From Hypholoma sublateritium FD-334 SS-4 (taxonomy: Eukaryota > Basidiomycota > Agaricomycetes > Agaricales > Strophariaceae), in assembly GCA_000827495.1 (NCBI GenBank), contig KN817531.1, positions 322,444 to 386,443 of the forward strand: a stretch of DNA of 64,000 nucleotides, given 5' to 3'. The notes beneath the pieces were generated by a model. That model ran no database searches. It was given only the letters and a program-made list of their open reading frames with translations, and was not told the DNA's origin. Positions within the stretch are counted from its first letter, which is position 1. Each line of letters starts with the position of its first letter. Of the stretch, positions 23,730 to 37,304 are shown piece after piece. Position numbers and translations under genes: made by a program.

Positions 23730-23862
23730 TAGGGTTATGGCATGGGGTGTGGCATGCTGGTATATGGGTTGGCACGCTGGTTGGTTATGGCATGGGTAGG
23801 GTTATGGCATGGGGTGTGGCATGCAGGTATATGAGTTGGCACGCAGGCTTATGGCATGCGTG
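23730..23862. repeat. Tandem repeat, two copies of a 67-bp unit
   Basis: Both copies start TAGGGTTATGGCATGGGG (23730 and 23797). They continue TGTGGCATGCTGGTATATG or the variant TGTGGCATGCAGGTATATG, then GTTGGCACGC. It resembles but is not telomeric TTAGGG repeat. Confidence 0.8.
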
Positions 23863-24233
23863 CAATTTGAATACGCGACGGAAGCCTACCCCCACGCAGG
23901 CAAGAGCGAGCGATCAGAAGCGCCGCGCGGGGCGGCGGTGGCGGCGGCGGGGATCGGCGCGCGTGCGCTGGGTCTGCGTGGCGGGTGCGTGGTGGGGGGG
24001 TGAGGGGGGTGTGAGCCTTGAGCTTAATCGTGCTGTGTGAAGGGTGGAGGGTGCCGGTGATGGGGTGAAGGGGAAGGGTGTGAAGGGTGCCGGTGAAGGT
24101 GATGGGGTGACGAGTGAGACGGGGTGGAAGCATGGGTGCCACGCGCGCGAGGGGAGGCGCTAGAAGTGGGATGGGCGAGGAGAGGGCCGGATCCTCGCGC
24201 GTGGGTGCAGTGTGCGAGCGGGTCTGCGTCGGA

Positions 24234-24363
24234 GTGACGCGACGCGACGCGGGCTGTTTCGGAGAGACGAAAGGCGACAGCGTACGTACACGGCTGAGCC
24301 ACACCCGCACTGACCCGAATCGCGCGCGCCAGCCGACGCGGTGCGGACTGTTTCGGAGAGACG
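24234..24363. repeat. Dispersed GC-rich repeat, copies 1 and 2
   Basis: The word TGTTTCGGAGAGACG occurs near 24255-24269 and 24349-24363. The first copy is preceded by GACGCGACGCGACGCGGG and followed by GGCTGAGCCACACCCGCAC. The same module occurs again at 24822-24890. Confidence 0.75.
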
Positions 24364-24821
24364 ACGGGAGGACGCGTACGTACGAACACAAATCATCAAA
24401 TGCTGCAAAATTCTCACAGCCGCGCCCACCCGCCGCGCGCGCAAATTCGCGAGATGTATTGCTTTACCGTACAAAATAAAACACGCTTTGCACCACCTTA
24501 GTATCAGTTCTTTGCGTAGATACGTAACTTTCTGTGAATATTTGCCTCCTTGGGAATCCCATTCATCGCTGAACACACGCGCACGACGAATTGCTAGATA
24601 TTCTATAAATAGAACATGCAGTGAACTCAACGCTGGTTACCCTAATTTACCTTGTTTTTCTTTTGACCTTAGCCAGTACCTTCTTGTGTCTGTATAGTAC
24701 ATTCAATCTACAAAGTAATCTACCGAGTCCCCGTATACCTCGTAGCTGGCACGCGACGCACTCGGGTAGGCGCAGTGCTCGATGCAAGCGAGCGCTAGAC
24801 TCGGGTGCCAGCGCGTCTGCA

Positions 24822-24890
24822 GCGACGCGACGCGACGCGGGTCGTTTCGGAGAGACGTACACAGCTGAGCCACACCCGTACTGACCCGCA
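24822..24890. repeat. Dispersed GC-rich repeat, copy 3
   Basis: GACGCGACGCGACGCGGG, GTTTCGGAGAGACG and GCTGAGCCACACCCG appear in the same order and strand as in the copy at 24234, about 590 bp earlier. Confidence 0.75.
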
Positions 24891-27800
24891 CCGAACCGCA
24901 CCCTGCGCCGCACGCCAGCCCGAGCCCGAGCGCTAAGTAGTACGCACGCACGCGAACTGCGGCGGCCCCGCGGGCGCCAAAACGGTGCCACCGCCACTGT
25001 CCGCGTGCGAACAGGCAAGCACGCACACAGATCGGAAGGGCGCAGATCGTCGGGGGCGTCCGTGTGCGTACTGGGGGGGTAAGTCCATGGTCTAGGGTAC
25101 TCAGTGCGCGTGCAGGGCCCTCTCGGCGACGGGATACCCCCGACGACGGGCGCTGGCGGGTCTGCTTACCGCGTTGCGTGAGTATTGCGGTATGCACTTA
25201 ATACTCTAGAGGCGGCCGGATCCTCGCGCAGGCACGCGACGCGACGCGCTAGCGCGCAATTACACCGGAAGGCTGCGCAGCGCGCGCCAAAGCTACCTGC
25301 TAACCGCGGCGCGCTTGCGGGCATTAAAATCGGCGCCGCACCACGATGCGACAGGCGCGCGTTCCTTGCGCGAGCCCTTGCAACGGCGTGCATACATACA
25401 GGCTGGTGGGCACCGGTGACATAATTGCGCTACGCCGGCAGGCGCCAGCGCCGGCGGCGTGGGTTCTGTTCTACTTGCCAACTTGAGCTCCCAATTGTGT
25501 GTATTACATACATATTGCATTATCCCATTGAGATCCAGCGCACGCGACGCAATGCAGCACGCGCGCGCAAATCGTATCTAGCCGTCCGCACTGCGCCGCT
25601 TCGCCTGTCTTTCAACGTCTGACAGCCCGCCAGCCATCGCAAGGCAACGCACGCCTGCCACGGCCGCGCCCGGTGCTAAGCGCATTCAGCGACAATACAA
25701 CCCAGCGCCCAGCGGACCCACAGCGCGTGGACGCACAGAAGTTACATACGCGATTCCCTTCCAGACACAGTACACCGCGAGACCCGAGCCCAGGCAGGAA
25801 AGATAGGATAAACTGCGTGCCGCGTGCGTACGGACCCTTACATACGCCACGCTAGAAGCACGGCTGCCCCGCCGCGCGCGACGGTCGTGCGAGGATACGT
25901 GCCTAAGCCTAAGCTGGGAGTGTATGCCCGATGGCAGCAGGGTCCGGGAGTCCTGGTTCCGATCCGGGAATTGGGTAGAATGTGTTGGACTTGGCTTATG
26001 TCGGCCTGTGTATCGGCTACGTGCCGTTCCGGGCAGGAAACGGCCAGGAATCCGGACGGGTCAGCGCCCCGGAATCCGTCGGGGTGCGATGGCTGGGGAA
26101 TGACCTGGTCCTTTTTGGGTTGTAAAGCAAAGTAGTATTTTATGTGCAATTAAATGCATGCAAGATGTAGACATGATCAAGTTCAACCCAGTGTTCAGGT
26201 TACCAAAAGCATCTGGGGTTCTTCCTGCATCTGCTGAGACACACCCCAAAAGAACCCCACGTCCAGAAAACATATCGTTTGAGGAGACTTACGACTACCG
26301 TATTTCCGAGGTCCACGACGAAATTGACGCCGTCTGCGCTCGCCCGCGGTAAACTTGGCCCAAAAATAGGCATCCACCTATCCGGCCAGCATCGAAAACC
26401 TGCGTCCCCGGGCGAATTTGGCGGAAATACGCCCGGCAAAATCTAGAAAAAGATCTCGAGGGGCCACAGCGTATCGGCGGTTACTCAAGGACGCGGCATT
26501 GGTCCGCCGTGCGCAAGGTCCGAAGCGCACAGTGGGCTGCCGGCCCATATTAGGACGCGCGCACCTGAATTAGACGCAGGTACCGCTGCGTGCCGGCATC
26601 TGAGTCAGCTTAGCTAACGCGTGCTGACTGGCGCGCCGACCGCCTGCAGCGTGCGCGCGGACCGACGCAGAGCGCCGCGGCCGCCCCAATGGCTGGGCGA
26701 CGCCCGCCGGGCGGCCAGACCTGGAAGCGCGCTTCCAGGGTATGCGCCACGAACGGAAAAAGATATTCGAAGCTCGCACGGCGCGCTGCCCCGGGGTCTG
26801 GGCGCTGGACCGACACCTGCTGTACCCCCGCGCGCGGCGATTGGACTGCGCACTGGACCCTGCGTGCGGCGTGCATATGCACATCGTGCCCTCGATTCGC
26901 GAAGCGACCGCGCGACTGCCTACGGCACGCCCGCCTGCGGCGCGATAAAAGCCTAAATGGGCTATAATTAACACATTCGTGCCGCGCGAGGGCGGCAGGC
27001 AGCGCGGTCGCCCAGGGGGGCTGCACCCGGCGTGCGGGGGGCTCAGAACACGTTTACGCTGCGCAGCGCAGGTGCACGAGCTACAGGGCGCACCGGAGCT
27101 CGCCCCGTACGCCGAGGGGCCCTGAGCGAGCAGCTGCGCGCCCGCGCCGGGCAAGCGCCGGACTGGAAGCTGGAAGTATCGCTCGACCTGGACAGCGCGA
27201 TGCATCTAGCCCCGGCGGGGGGGTTAATAGTACCATAATCATCTCGTTTCATCGACTGGGAAGAGTGAGCCCCGCTTGCGCGAATTCCGGCTGCGTGAGG
27301 ACGTGCGTGGCGCTCGATGCAGCTTATCGGCGGCGCGTGGAGGTGCGGTAGCTACACGGCGGGTCCATGGACGCAGACGCACCCTGGGAGGCGGACCGCA
27401 GCGTTCATGGACCCTTGAACTTAAAGAAAACTGCGCTGCGTATTTTCCTGCGTCGCCTAATAATAGAGAGCGGCGGAGATGGCGCAGAGCAGATGCAAAA
27501 GGCGCAGGTTATTAGGGGGCCGCGCAATCTGCTGATCTGCGCGCCGTGCTAGAGTGTGGAAGGCGTGGAATATCTGGGGGATCTGCGTGCCGAGCGTATT
27601 GGCTTTCGCGTGCTGTGCGGCGTCTCACAGGAACACAGTAGTCATCAAAGGAAGCGCTAGCTTTGTCACTTCCTGACACCTCACCCCCCGTTTACCGCTA
27701 CTCCTAGACCGGGTTTTCTCATTCTTGAGCTCCATGGGAGCCTAGCTGCCTGGGCTGAGTGATACTCCAGCTCGGGACAGGCGTTGTGTGTCGGCGATTG

Positions 27801-30800
27801 TTAGTATCTAAGCAATGTAATAATACCCCGGCGCGCACCACCCCTCAGCGTCATTAATGGATCAGGCTTAATTTGACGGTGTCCAATAAAGCAGAAATTA
27901 GCTTCCACTACCTCAGCCGTGGGCCCGGCGGCGTACTCGAGACCGCACAGTCCAGCCCCCGGCGCACTTCCTCTTCGCGGAGGACCTTCTATGAAAGCTA
28001 ATCGCAAGGCTGTTGGATAGGCATCACTCGACGCCTAATCGGGACGGCTGGATTGCCATATACACCCGGGAATCCGCGCCGACGCGCCAATTGCGCGCAC
28101 CCAGGCGCATCGAGCGCGCGCCCGGCCGTACCCTGTGCAGAAGCACGGGGACCGGTGCGCGCCTTGTGCCCCACGCTTTTGCCCGAGGAGCTCCCCGGTC
28201 GCGTCGTACGGCACATCGACCCGGCGGCGGGGTCCTAGGGGTCGGGCAGTCATGGGCCGAGTATACAACTGCTTGTCGGCTTTCGATGCGGTTGTGCGCA
28301 GGTCTACGCCTCAGGCTCCTGATCGCGGACATCGCTGCCCGTCGATGGACTCCGGGGAAATTCATGGAGCGCGGCTGTCGAGCCCGGCGCCCGAATATTT
28401 CAATGAAGAGTGAATAAATTCATCGAATCTTCGACGCGATCGTTGGCCTCGCCCGCGCAGGACCCGATGTTAGACCCGCCGCAACAAATGCTCATGACAA
28501 GTGTATAGTATCATGATTCATTTTCGCTCGGAGACAGGACCGCAGAAGCCGGTTTAAAATTGCCCAATTGAGTCGGCTCCCTTGTCAGTTGTGCCACAGG
28601 GGATGTGGCGGTTGTTGGTGACTTCAAAATTCTGCTTGAAACGCGCGCTCAAAAATATGCTCGGAACGCACACCGCTGGTGGGGTAGGATATTCTGTCAT
28701 CATAAAAACAGAATAAATCCACCCACGAAAATCGGGTTATCAATGTCCCCCTTACTCCCACACCTCCCACACACCGCCTCCGAGCAGCTAAAATTCGTCA
28801 GCTGAATAATGTTGCAATTCAAGCCGATATTTTCAACGTGCTCAGGAATGCAGAGTATCTGTACACCCATCAAATCCACAGAGAGTCCGGCACATGCACC
28901 CGACCTCCGCTCTATGGACCGCCCACTAAAAAAGCGAATCACATCCGCATATGCAGCTGCTATCTCGGATAATCCCTTCCTCTTCATTGAATCGCTATTC
29001 AGTAGAAAAATAAACGCCGGCACGGCTGCAAACTGCACTGCAGCGTGCGTGTTAAATTGGGCAGTCGCTTTTGGCGTGGCGTGCACAGCCCAGATGCGCA
29101 TCGGCGATCAGCTGTGCAAGCAAAAGACACTTAAATCGTCTGCAAGTAGATCTGACATAACCTTGCGCGCTTTGGAGCTTTGACCGCGAAAAGGGGAGCC
29201 GAGGTACAAGTACCGCTCCTAGAGTCGGTGGCTGGGAAGTGGAGAATTACATGTACTATGCATCGAATAGGAAATTAGGGGACGAGAAGATTGGGTCACC
29301 CAGCCTGTGTTATTTTTAACGGTATGAAAGTGTACGAAGAAGCGCTTCTCGGACAAGTCTCGGACTGAATAGATGTATTAATATGGATTCTTTCCCTGTG
29401 TTACGAGCAAAAAAGTTCCTTCAATACAGCTGTGCCCACGAAGAAAATAAATCTGCTACGATGCCGGGTCTCGAGCTCGTACTCTACTTCTTCGTCCCCT
29501 GAACTTGTCAAACAAGGTTGTGCTTCATATACGTATGAGAGACCTGTGCCATACTTGTTGAACGCTCCCTGCTTGCTTATAGTTTAAACAGCACTCCCTA
29601 TCTGTGTTTGGAAACCACACTTACCGTCGCTCACACCGGTCCGAAAATAAGGAAGATCTTAGTATATCTGTTCGACAAATATAACTAAAAAGCCCGCGGT
29701 ACTGTGTCCATAAACTATACAGATCGAGGGTCAATTACGGTAAAAACAGCTTACCGCAATGCACATATCTGGAAGCAGCGACCGGTTCAGTGACATCCGT
29801 ATCTGCATACTACACCCCCCAGAGTTTTCTATCCACCCAGCCAGCCAGCTAGCACCGGTAAATTTTTTATAAGAGCCTTTTTATCAGCGGAATGAGATGA
29901 TGCAGCAGCTGACTTTGCGTCCGCTTCTATCAGCACACAGCTTCCATTATTTACCCAGTGCAGTTCTGTTATTACTGGAAATGAGCAACTTGGGGCGTTG
30001 AGCTTTGATGTCATTCCAATATTAATCGCCCGTGAGCTCAAATAATTGGCGATATGGGGTTGTGGCGCTGTCGGTATTCCGGCATAAACATAGTTGTAGA
30101 CGCCTTACTGCTGGCTCTGGCAGATCGCCGAAGGGAATCCCATCTCTTAAGGATGTGCCACATGAAGCAGACGGGAACACCAGAAAAGCTCATGGAACCT
30201 AAAGGGCAGGGCGATAGCCGAAGAGAAGCGCGTCTTATTTTACCAGTGGCGCTCGTTGTGGAGGAGGGTGAATGTTCTTCTCTGAACAGGTGGTGTCCCA
30301 GTGTGAGGAAGCTCTGCCTTCTGTGTCAAGGTGTAATTTTATTCCTCCCATCTTCACTTCTGTGGCCGATGCGGTGTGGAGTAAAAATGAACTCTGTGCG
30401 GGAAGAATATAATCTCCGATTGCGAGTGATAAGAATACGGCGGTCAGTGGCGCCTTGGGTCATTTGCTCTGGAAGAAACCGATCAAGACCCGTGTGCTTG
30501 AGTTGATGAGAGTCTACGGTCCGAATGCAGAGAGGGTGAGAGACGGGTAGATCCTATTTGCGTCATCACAAGCCGTTTTCAGATGGTTTAGAGGTCAGGT
30601 GCAGACAAATAGACTTCCCGCAGTGCTCTATCACCATTTTTCGATGCAAGTGCGGTTGATAGGGTCTAAATACAACAGAGATAGCGCAACAGCACTAAAT
30701 CGGACTAGACAATTGAAATTGTGCCGGCAGTAAGGACGCGAGGGTAGCCGGAAAGTCGACAGGTCGTGTCGACAAGAGATGGAAGGTAATTTATCGAGAA

Positions 30801-31729
30801 GCGAAGGGTCATACGGCTATCATCCGCGTGCAAAAGCCAGGAAATAGAGCAATACATGGATTCTCCCAGTCGGAAGCATGCGAGTGATATGGGTCCATAG
30901 GTCTATCTCAGTCAAGCAGTGGACTAATAGGTAATGCAGAGCGCGCGACGTTCATGACAGGCGGGATGATCCGAATTCGAGGGAACCGCTCATCGAGAAG
31001 GACAAAATTCTCCGACTCGATAGCTGTAGTATGCCTATCCGATAGGAGGCAGCATGTGATGCAAGAGTTTTCTTCGCTTCGGACGGCGAAGACTTTCTCA
31101 AGATAGCTACGATGGCCACGGAGAAGGACGTCCTTGAGCATCGATGGAGGATGTACACACACGCGGTCGCAAACGTGCGAAATTTCAGCTACTGCCGGAC
31201 AAAGAGTTGATTCGAACCCGAAAGCGCGGCGGGTAAAGTAAGGCGACAGGCAACCTAGCAGCGTTCAAACTTCTGTCTTTTAGCTCTAGGTGTGTAACAT
31301 GGTCAGATTAGCACTCCCAAGGCTTTCTATAACTTGATACATCACCTGAATAGCATCCTTCTCTATGTTCGCTAGTTTTGGGAGGCTAGATTTGGGCCGG
31401 ATCTGAATTTCGCTAAGAACGGGGTGCACCATGCAGCCTGGCGTTTTGCCGGGCGATTTTTGGTCATCCAGGGGGCGGATATGTGAAGAGGGTGAGAAGA
31501 GAGCAGATTTTCGCTCATCTTTACACATGAGTTAACAAATCAATCAGGGGACGTCGTGCAGAAAAGAAAGATAGGAAAAGATCAGGAGGGTCATGGATGA
31601 TCTGAGACGGTTGATGACGGCAAATATTCTATTCGGCGGAAGCGCTGAAAATTATTACCAACAAACACAATACTACGGATGTGACACATATCATGTGCTT
31701 GTAACGTAGTGTGATATTTCGTGTCAAGT

Positions 31730-31753
31730 CCAGGCCCGGGGGCCCGGGCCTGG
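31730..31753. repeat. Near-perfect 24-bp GC palindrome
   Basis: The arms CCAGGCCCGGG and CCCGGGCCTGG are exact reverse complements of 11 bp, separated by GG. Confidence 0.85.
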
Positions 31754-32545
31754 CCTGGGCAGCACTTGCTTTACTGCAGGCAGCTGTGGCGCTGAGGCCC
31801 CCACGCAGACCGCGTCATGACGTGCGCCTCGTTCTAGATCTGTATTCAATTTTTTTGATTCTTGATCAACCGTCACAGAGGCGGCGAGCGAAAGACTCAG
31901 AAATACTCACTTGATCGGGCGCTGCGCATGATGCGGTAAGTTCAAGATGACGACTTTTCAAGTTCTTCCAGATGCCAAATCTTGCCAAATCTCTTGGATT
32001 TACCTCGCGTGACGAGTCCGAGACCAAGTTGCGTACAAAAATTTAAAGATTTGAGAAAGATACACAAGAGTTAAGTAAAGCATGTTAATTCTTGGCTAAC
32101 CCCCCGTTCCGCGCTACTGAATGCTGGAAGTTTGTTTGAGTTGGCTAACTACAAACAGTCAATCACGAACTTCAAACGAACTTGACTCAAAAATCAAGCT
32201 GTCTGATGATAAAAAGATTACGCACTATTATTAGGGGGTGGTTGGAATTGGGTTGGAATATCACGGCGAGGCCGAGACTCGGATTCGGCCCATTTACTCC
32301 TCCGTCCCACCTCCGTCCTCTACGAAACACGCAGCCTCACCGCCTTCCTCTAGCTTCTGCGGCCGAAGGACGAGGATTCTCGACAGTCATCGAACGCCCT
32401 CGAACAGGTGGCAATGATTCTGAAGTGCCTAGTGCTAGCAAGCATGAAACGTGAAAGAAATAGGAACAAGTCAGCCAATAGATCATGGCGGCCAAGGCAA
32501 CATACGGTCCAGTCCGATTGATCATGATTCATGGCCAACCATTGC

Positions 32546-32555
32546 TATATATAAG
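32546..32555 (+). promoter_or_regulatory. TATA box of the malic enzyme gene
   Basis: The sequence TATATATAAG lies about 90 bp before the proposed ATG at 32641 and is followed by a pyrimidine-rich leader, a typical fungal core promoter arrangement. Confidence 0.6.
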
Positions 32556-32640
32556 GACAACCAACCCGGATTGCTTTCCACGGCCTCTCTACAGCTTCGT
32601 TCATCTTCCTGTTGTACACTTCTTGTTACTTTCCGCCGAC

Positions 32641-34888
<2,248 letters not shown>

Positions 34889-35500
34889 TTCGTTTGGGCT
34901 GCTAGCGCCTATGGATTTGTCTTATTGTGTAGACCATTTAGATGCGCGCCCATTATGCTTGGATAGCAGTATGCCATTATATGTACTCGTGGATTTCTCC
35001 TGTTGTCGTATTGTTTTCATACCTAGATTTACCTACATTAGTCTAACTAGATACAGTGTACCCCGTCGTAATGCTAATAGATACTTTCAATTCATCCAGA
35101 GGTCGATAATTGTAAGAATACAGTAGATGATAATAGTGTTCGAATGCTTGAAACGCCGGCATTTCGAGGGAAATGTACATCGATGAGTAGTAGTTAATAT
35201 AGATGCAGGTGACGGCTACAGTGTTCTTGAGCAATACAAATCGAGACCTATAAGTGCTACCTGTGAAAGGATGGCGCTATCATAAATATTGCGGATTTGG
35301 GGGGAATGCGGGGAGGGGGAGGATCGATTGTTGACGTTCTTCCACTTGTTGATTGAGTCGACGGTCCGCGCCAAGATTGACTCCGAGGCGAGCGAAAAGG
35401 CGACCAAATGTTACTATTACTGTCGTGTCGCAAAATTGATTCGGTGGAGGTAAACGATGTGTACACGGTTTCTGTTGTGAAAAACATTTGATAAGCAATA
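34889..35500. other. Convergent intergenic region after malic enzyme
   Basis: AT-rich 3' flanks of two converging genes. Nothing coding was recognised. Confidence 0.45.
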
Positions 35501-36509
35501 TCAGTGAGGGGAAATATGGCGCATACCGGGTCGACCTTTCTCGGCGCTGTCGGTGGACTTCATACTGCCGGGCTTTTGCTTCGCCAGCGCTCGCCGACGA
35601 ACTATGGCATATATAATGAGTGTCAAGGCCATAAAAAACACGAAAATCCCGAGAAGTCCGGCGAGAATTTTTATCGTCTTTTGGGCATCAGCAGGTGTCA
35701 GCAAAGGGCTTGCAGATTTATTCGAGGCAGCCTGACTAGTAGTGGGGGCCGAAGCGGTGCTTTTCGCGCTCGCTGTAGTCGAACTTGCAGTAGCGGAATT
35801 CACTGGAGGAACGCTGGTGACTACGCCGTCCGTCTTTCCTGAACGTTGATTGGGGAAGACAAAGAAATTCTGGAAGATGTAAGGCCTAGCCACCACAGAC
35901 GTAAGGTTGATCAGTATTTGATGTTCCATATTTCCAGACAATTCCGACGAAGTTGCGAAGAGCGGTTGATTTGGGACATTGGCCACAGCGAAAGGGAGGG
36001 TGGTCGCAAAACTTTGTCCATCAAGATTATACGCCGCCGTTGGTGGTGGGTTGGTGGCATTGCTCGACGGGACTGTGCCAAAGACAACTATACCGGACCC
36101 TGGATGAAAGCGGTAGAACATTTGAGTATTGCACCATCGCATTACTTTGAAGCTCACCGTTAAAGTGAAGGGATATAGCGGCACCGGTGAACGTCGTACT
36201 ATGGGCAGTCGATTGTTGGGTGCCAATTAAGGTCCAAGGCCCTATATAACTCACGCGAGGATCATTGTCGCGTATGATACATAATGGACATCCACTGAAC
36301 GGGGACGAATTGGGATTTGGTGATATCGTTGCAGAACTGTTTCCGTTAGGCTTGCTGAAATTGTTGGCATCAACGAGGTTGGGCAGGTTTTGTCTTTTGA
36401 CCCTGTTCATACGTTGTCCATCGAAAGAATGAGGGAAGGTCTTCGCAGAAGACTTCAGGAACGTCGAGTTCCTCAAGGAGCCTTCCACATATGAGTTGAT
36501 GTCTGCCAC
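35501..36509 (-). CDS. Single-pass membrane glycoprotein with jelly-roll-like ectodomain (5' end uncertain)
   Basis: This looks like a cell-surface protein of a family common in Agaricomycetes. The ectodomain carries the family pattern DNDPRVSYIGPW, then IVVFGTV and AYNLDGQ, several N-glycosylation sites and a Ser/Thr/Ala-rich stalk (ASSTTASAKSTASAPTTSQA). The membrane helix is ILAGLLGIFVFFMALTLIIY, followed by RRRALAKQK, a basic cytoplasmic anchor. An intron near 36103-36161 joins SLHFN to GSGIVVFG. The exon containing WFVADINSYVEGS starts at an acceptor near 36518, so one or more upstream exons exist. A candidate is YYSTIIDDGSSPKFAW near 36555-36605. No function is known to me. A related gene lies at 62440-64000. 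Confidence 0.65.
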
Positions 36510-37304
36510 GAACCACTGTGTTGGCTATACCTAAATGAAATTATAAAGTGCAACTGACCATGCGAATTTTGGCGAAGACCCATCGTCGATGATTGTGGAG
36601 TAATATGCAGTGCTATGCCCTGGACGACATCAGTACGACAGTAGAAACGGATGCAAAATCGCAAAGTCCACCTCTAAATTATGGGAAAGAATCACGAAAA
36701 GCCCAGGGATTTATACTGGGTCTCAAGAAGCCCATAGTTTTGGTTCAAAGACAGAGTGGTTCTCGGTCGCACCGGGACCCATTACGTCGGATTCCCTCAG
36801 TTCGGAGGAACTTGCAGTGTATCCATCATAGTCCTGGCGCAACCACAACCTGCCGTAGGAAGAGGACAACGTAATGTGCGTTGCCAATGAGAATTGAGTG
36901 CCTTGGAACAAGCAACGTGATCACCTAGGAATGTTGAGGTGGACTAAGAGTTCTTATCTAGGTAGTATTTCCGACACCTGTTGAAGACGAATGAACTTGG
37001 CATACTTGAAGCCCGCCCACCTAACCCCGTATTACCCCCTACGATGCTATCGCATATAGCAACGTTTCTTGTCAGCAATTGCAGTTGGTTTGTAGTTCGT
37101 AGCTTGTCGTGCTTCCCATGGTTGGCACGGTGAACTTGCAGGTTGATTCGGCGTGGACGTGGGAAATAAACGTTAAACACTCATACGATATCCGAACAGG
37201 ACACTTTATTTGACTACGACTGTTGACATCCACAGACCAGAAATAGTGAGCGGTTTAGAATCCACAGACATACTGGACGTAGCAATAGATAAGGCATTTT
37301 AAGG
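36510..37304. other. Region between membrane glycoprotein and ABC transporter
   Basis: It probably contains the 5' exon(s) of the minus-strand glycoprotein gene. A TATAAAT on the minus strand at about 36709-36715 could be its TATA box. From 36750 to 37304 I see nothing convincing. Confidence 0.4.

Larger units (their letters stand above)
16700..28400. other. GC- and CpG-rich island (approximate limits)
   Basis: From about 16.7 kb to 28.4 kb the sequence becomes dominated by GCGC, CGCG and ACGCG words, while DNA on both sides is near balanced. The island holds tandem repeats (18.39-18.96, 19.11-19.72 and 23.73-23.86 kb), dispersed GC-rich words, short alternating ACGT runs and one divergent gene pair (20602-23319). 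Apart from that pair I see no supported gene. The long overlapping open frames here arise because GC-rich DNA has few stop codons. The limits are estimates by eye. I could not compute GC content or CpG ratio. Confidence 0.6.
23863..28400. other. Right part of the GC-rich island, no gene supported
   Basis: Apart from the dispersed repeats listed separately, I see only short frames without motifs. Stretches at about 24480-24720 and 26110-26300 are less GC-rich than their surroundings and could be remnants of inserted DNA. No tRNA, rRNA or transposase signature was found. Confidence 0.4.
28401..32640. other. Gene-poor stretch after the island
   Basis: Composition returns to near balanced. The longest frames are 28700-29101 on the minus strand (133 codons) and 30054-30506 on the plus strand (150 codons). 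Neither has a recognisable domain nor conserved-looking motifs, so they are left as unproven. A 24-bp palindrome lies at 31730-31753, and a TATA box for the malic enzyme gene at 32546-32555. Confidence 0.4.

Noticed and set aside
23730..23862. Possible telomeric repeats (AGGGTTA-like words)
   Set aside because: The words are part of a 67-bp tandem unit and not a run of TTAGGG or a fungal telomere variant.
25945..25985. tRNA-like T-arm (CCTGGTTCCGATCCGGG)
   Set aside because: The stem-loop can form, but no matching 5' acceptor strand, D-arm or anticodon arm exists at the right distance.
28700..29101. 133-codon minus-strand frame near the right edge of the island
   Set aside because: It starts with ATG but has no domain, no homologous pattern that I know and no intron. 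It is similar in length to random frames nearby.
30054..30506. 150-codon plus-strand frame
   Set aside because: Protein composition looks random (scattered Cys, Arg and Leu) and there are no motifs.
31195..31225. GATTCGAACCC, similar to a minus-strand tRNA T-loop
   Set aside because: The flanking stem does not pair and no cloverleaf can be drawn.
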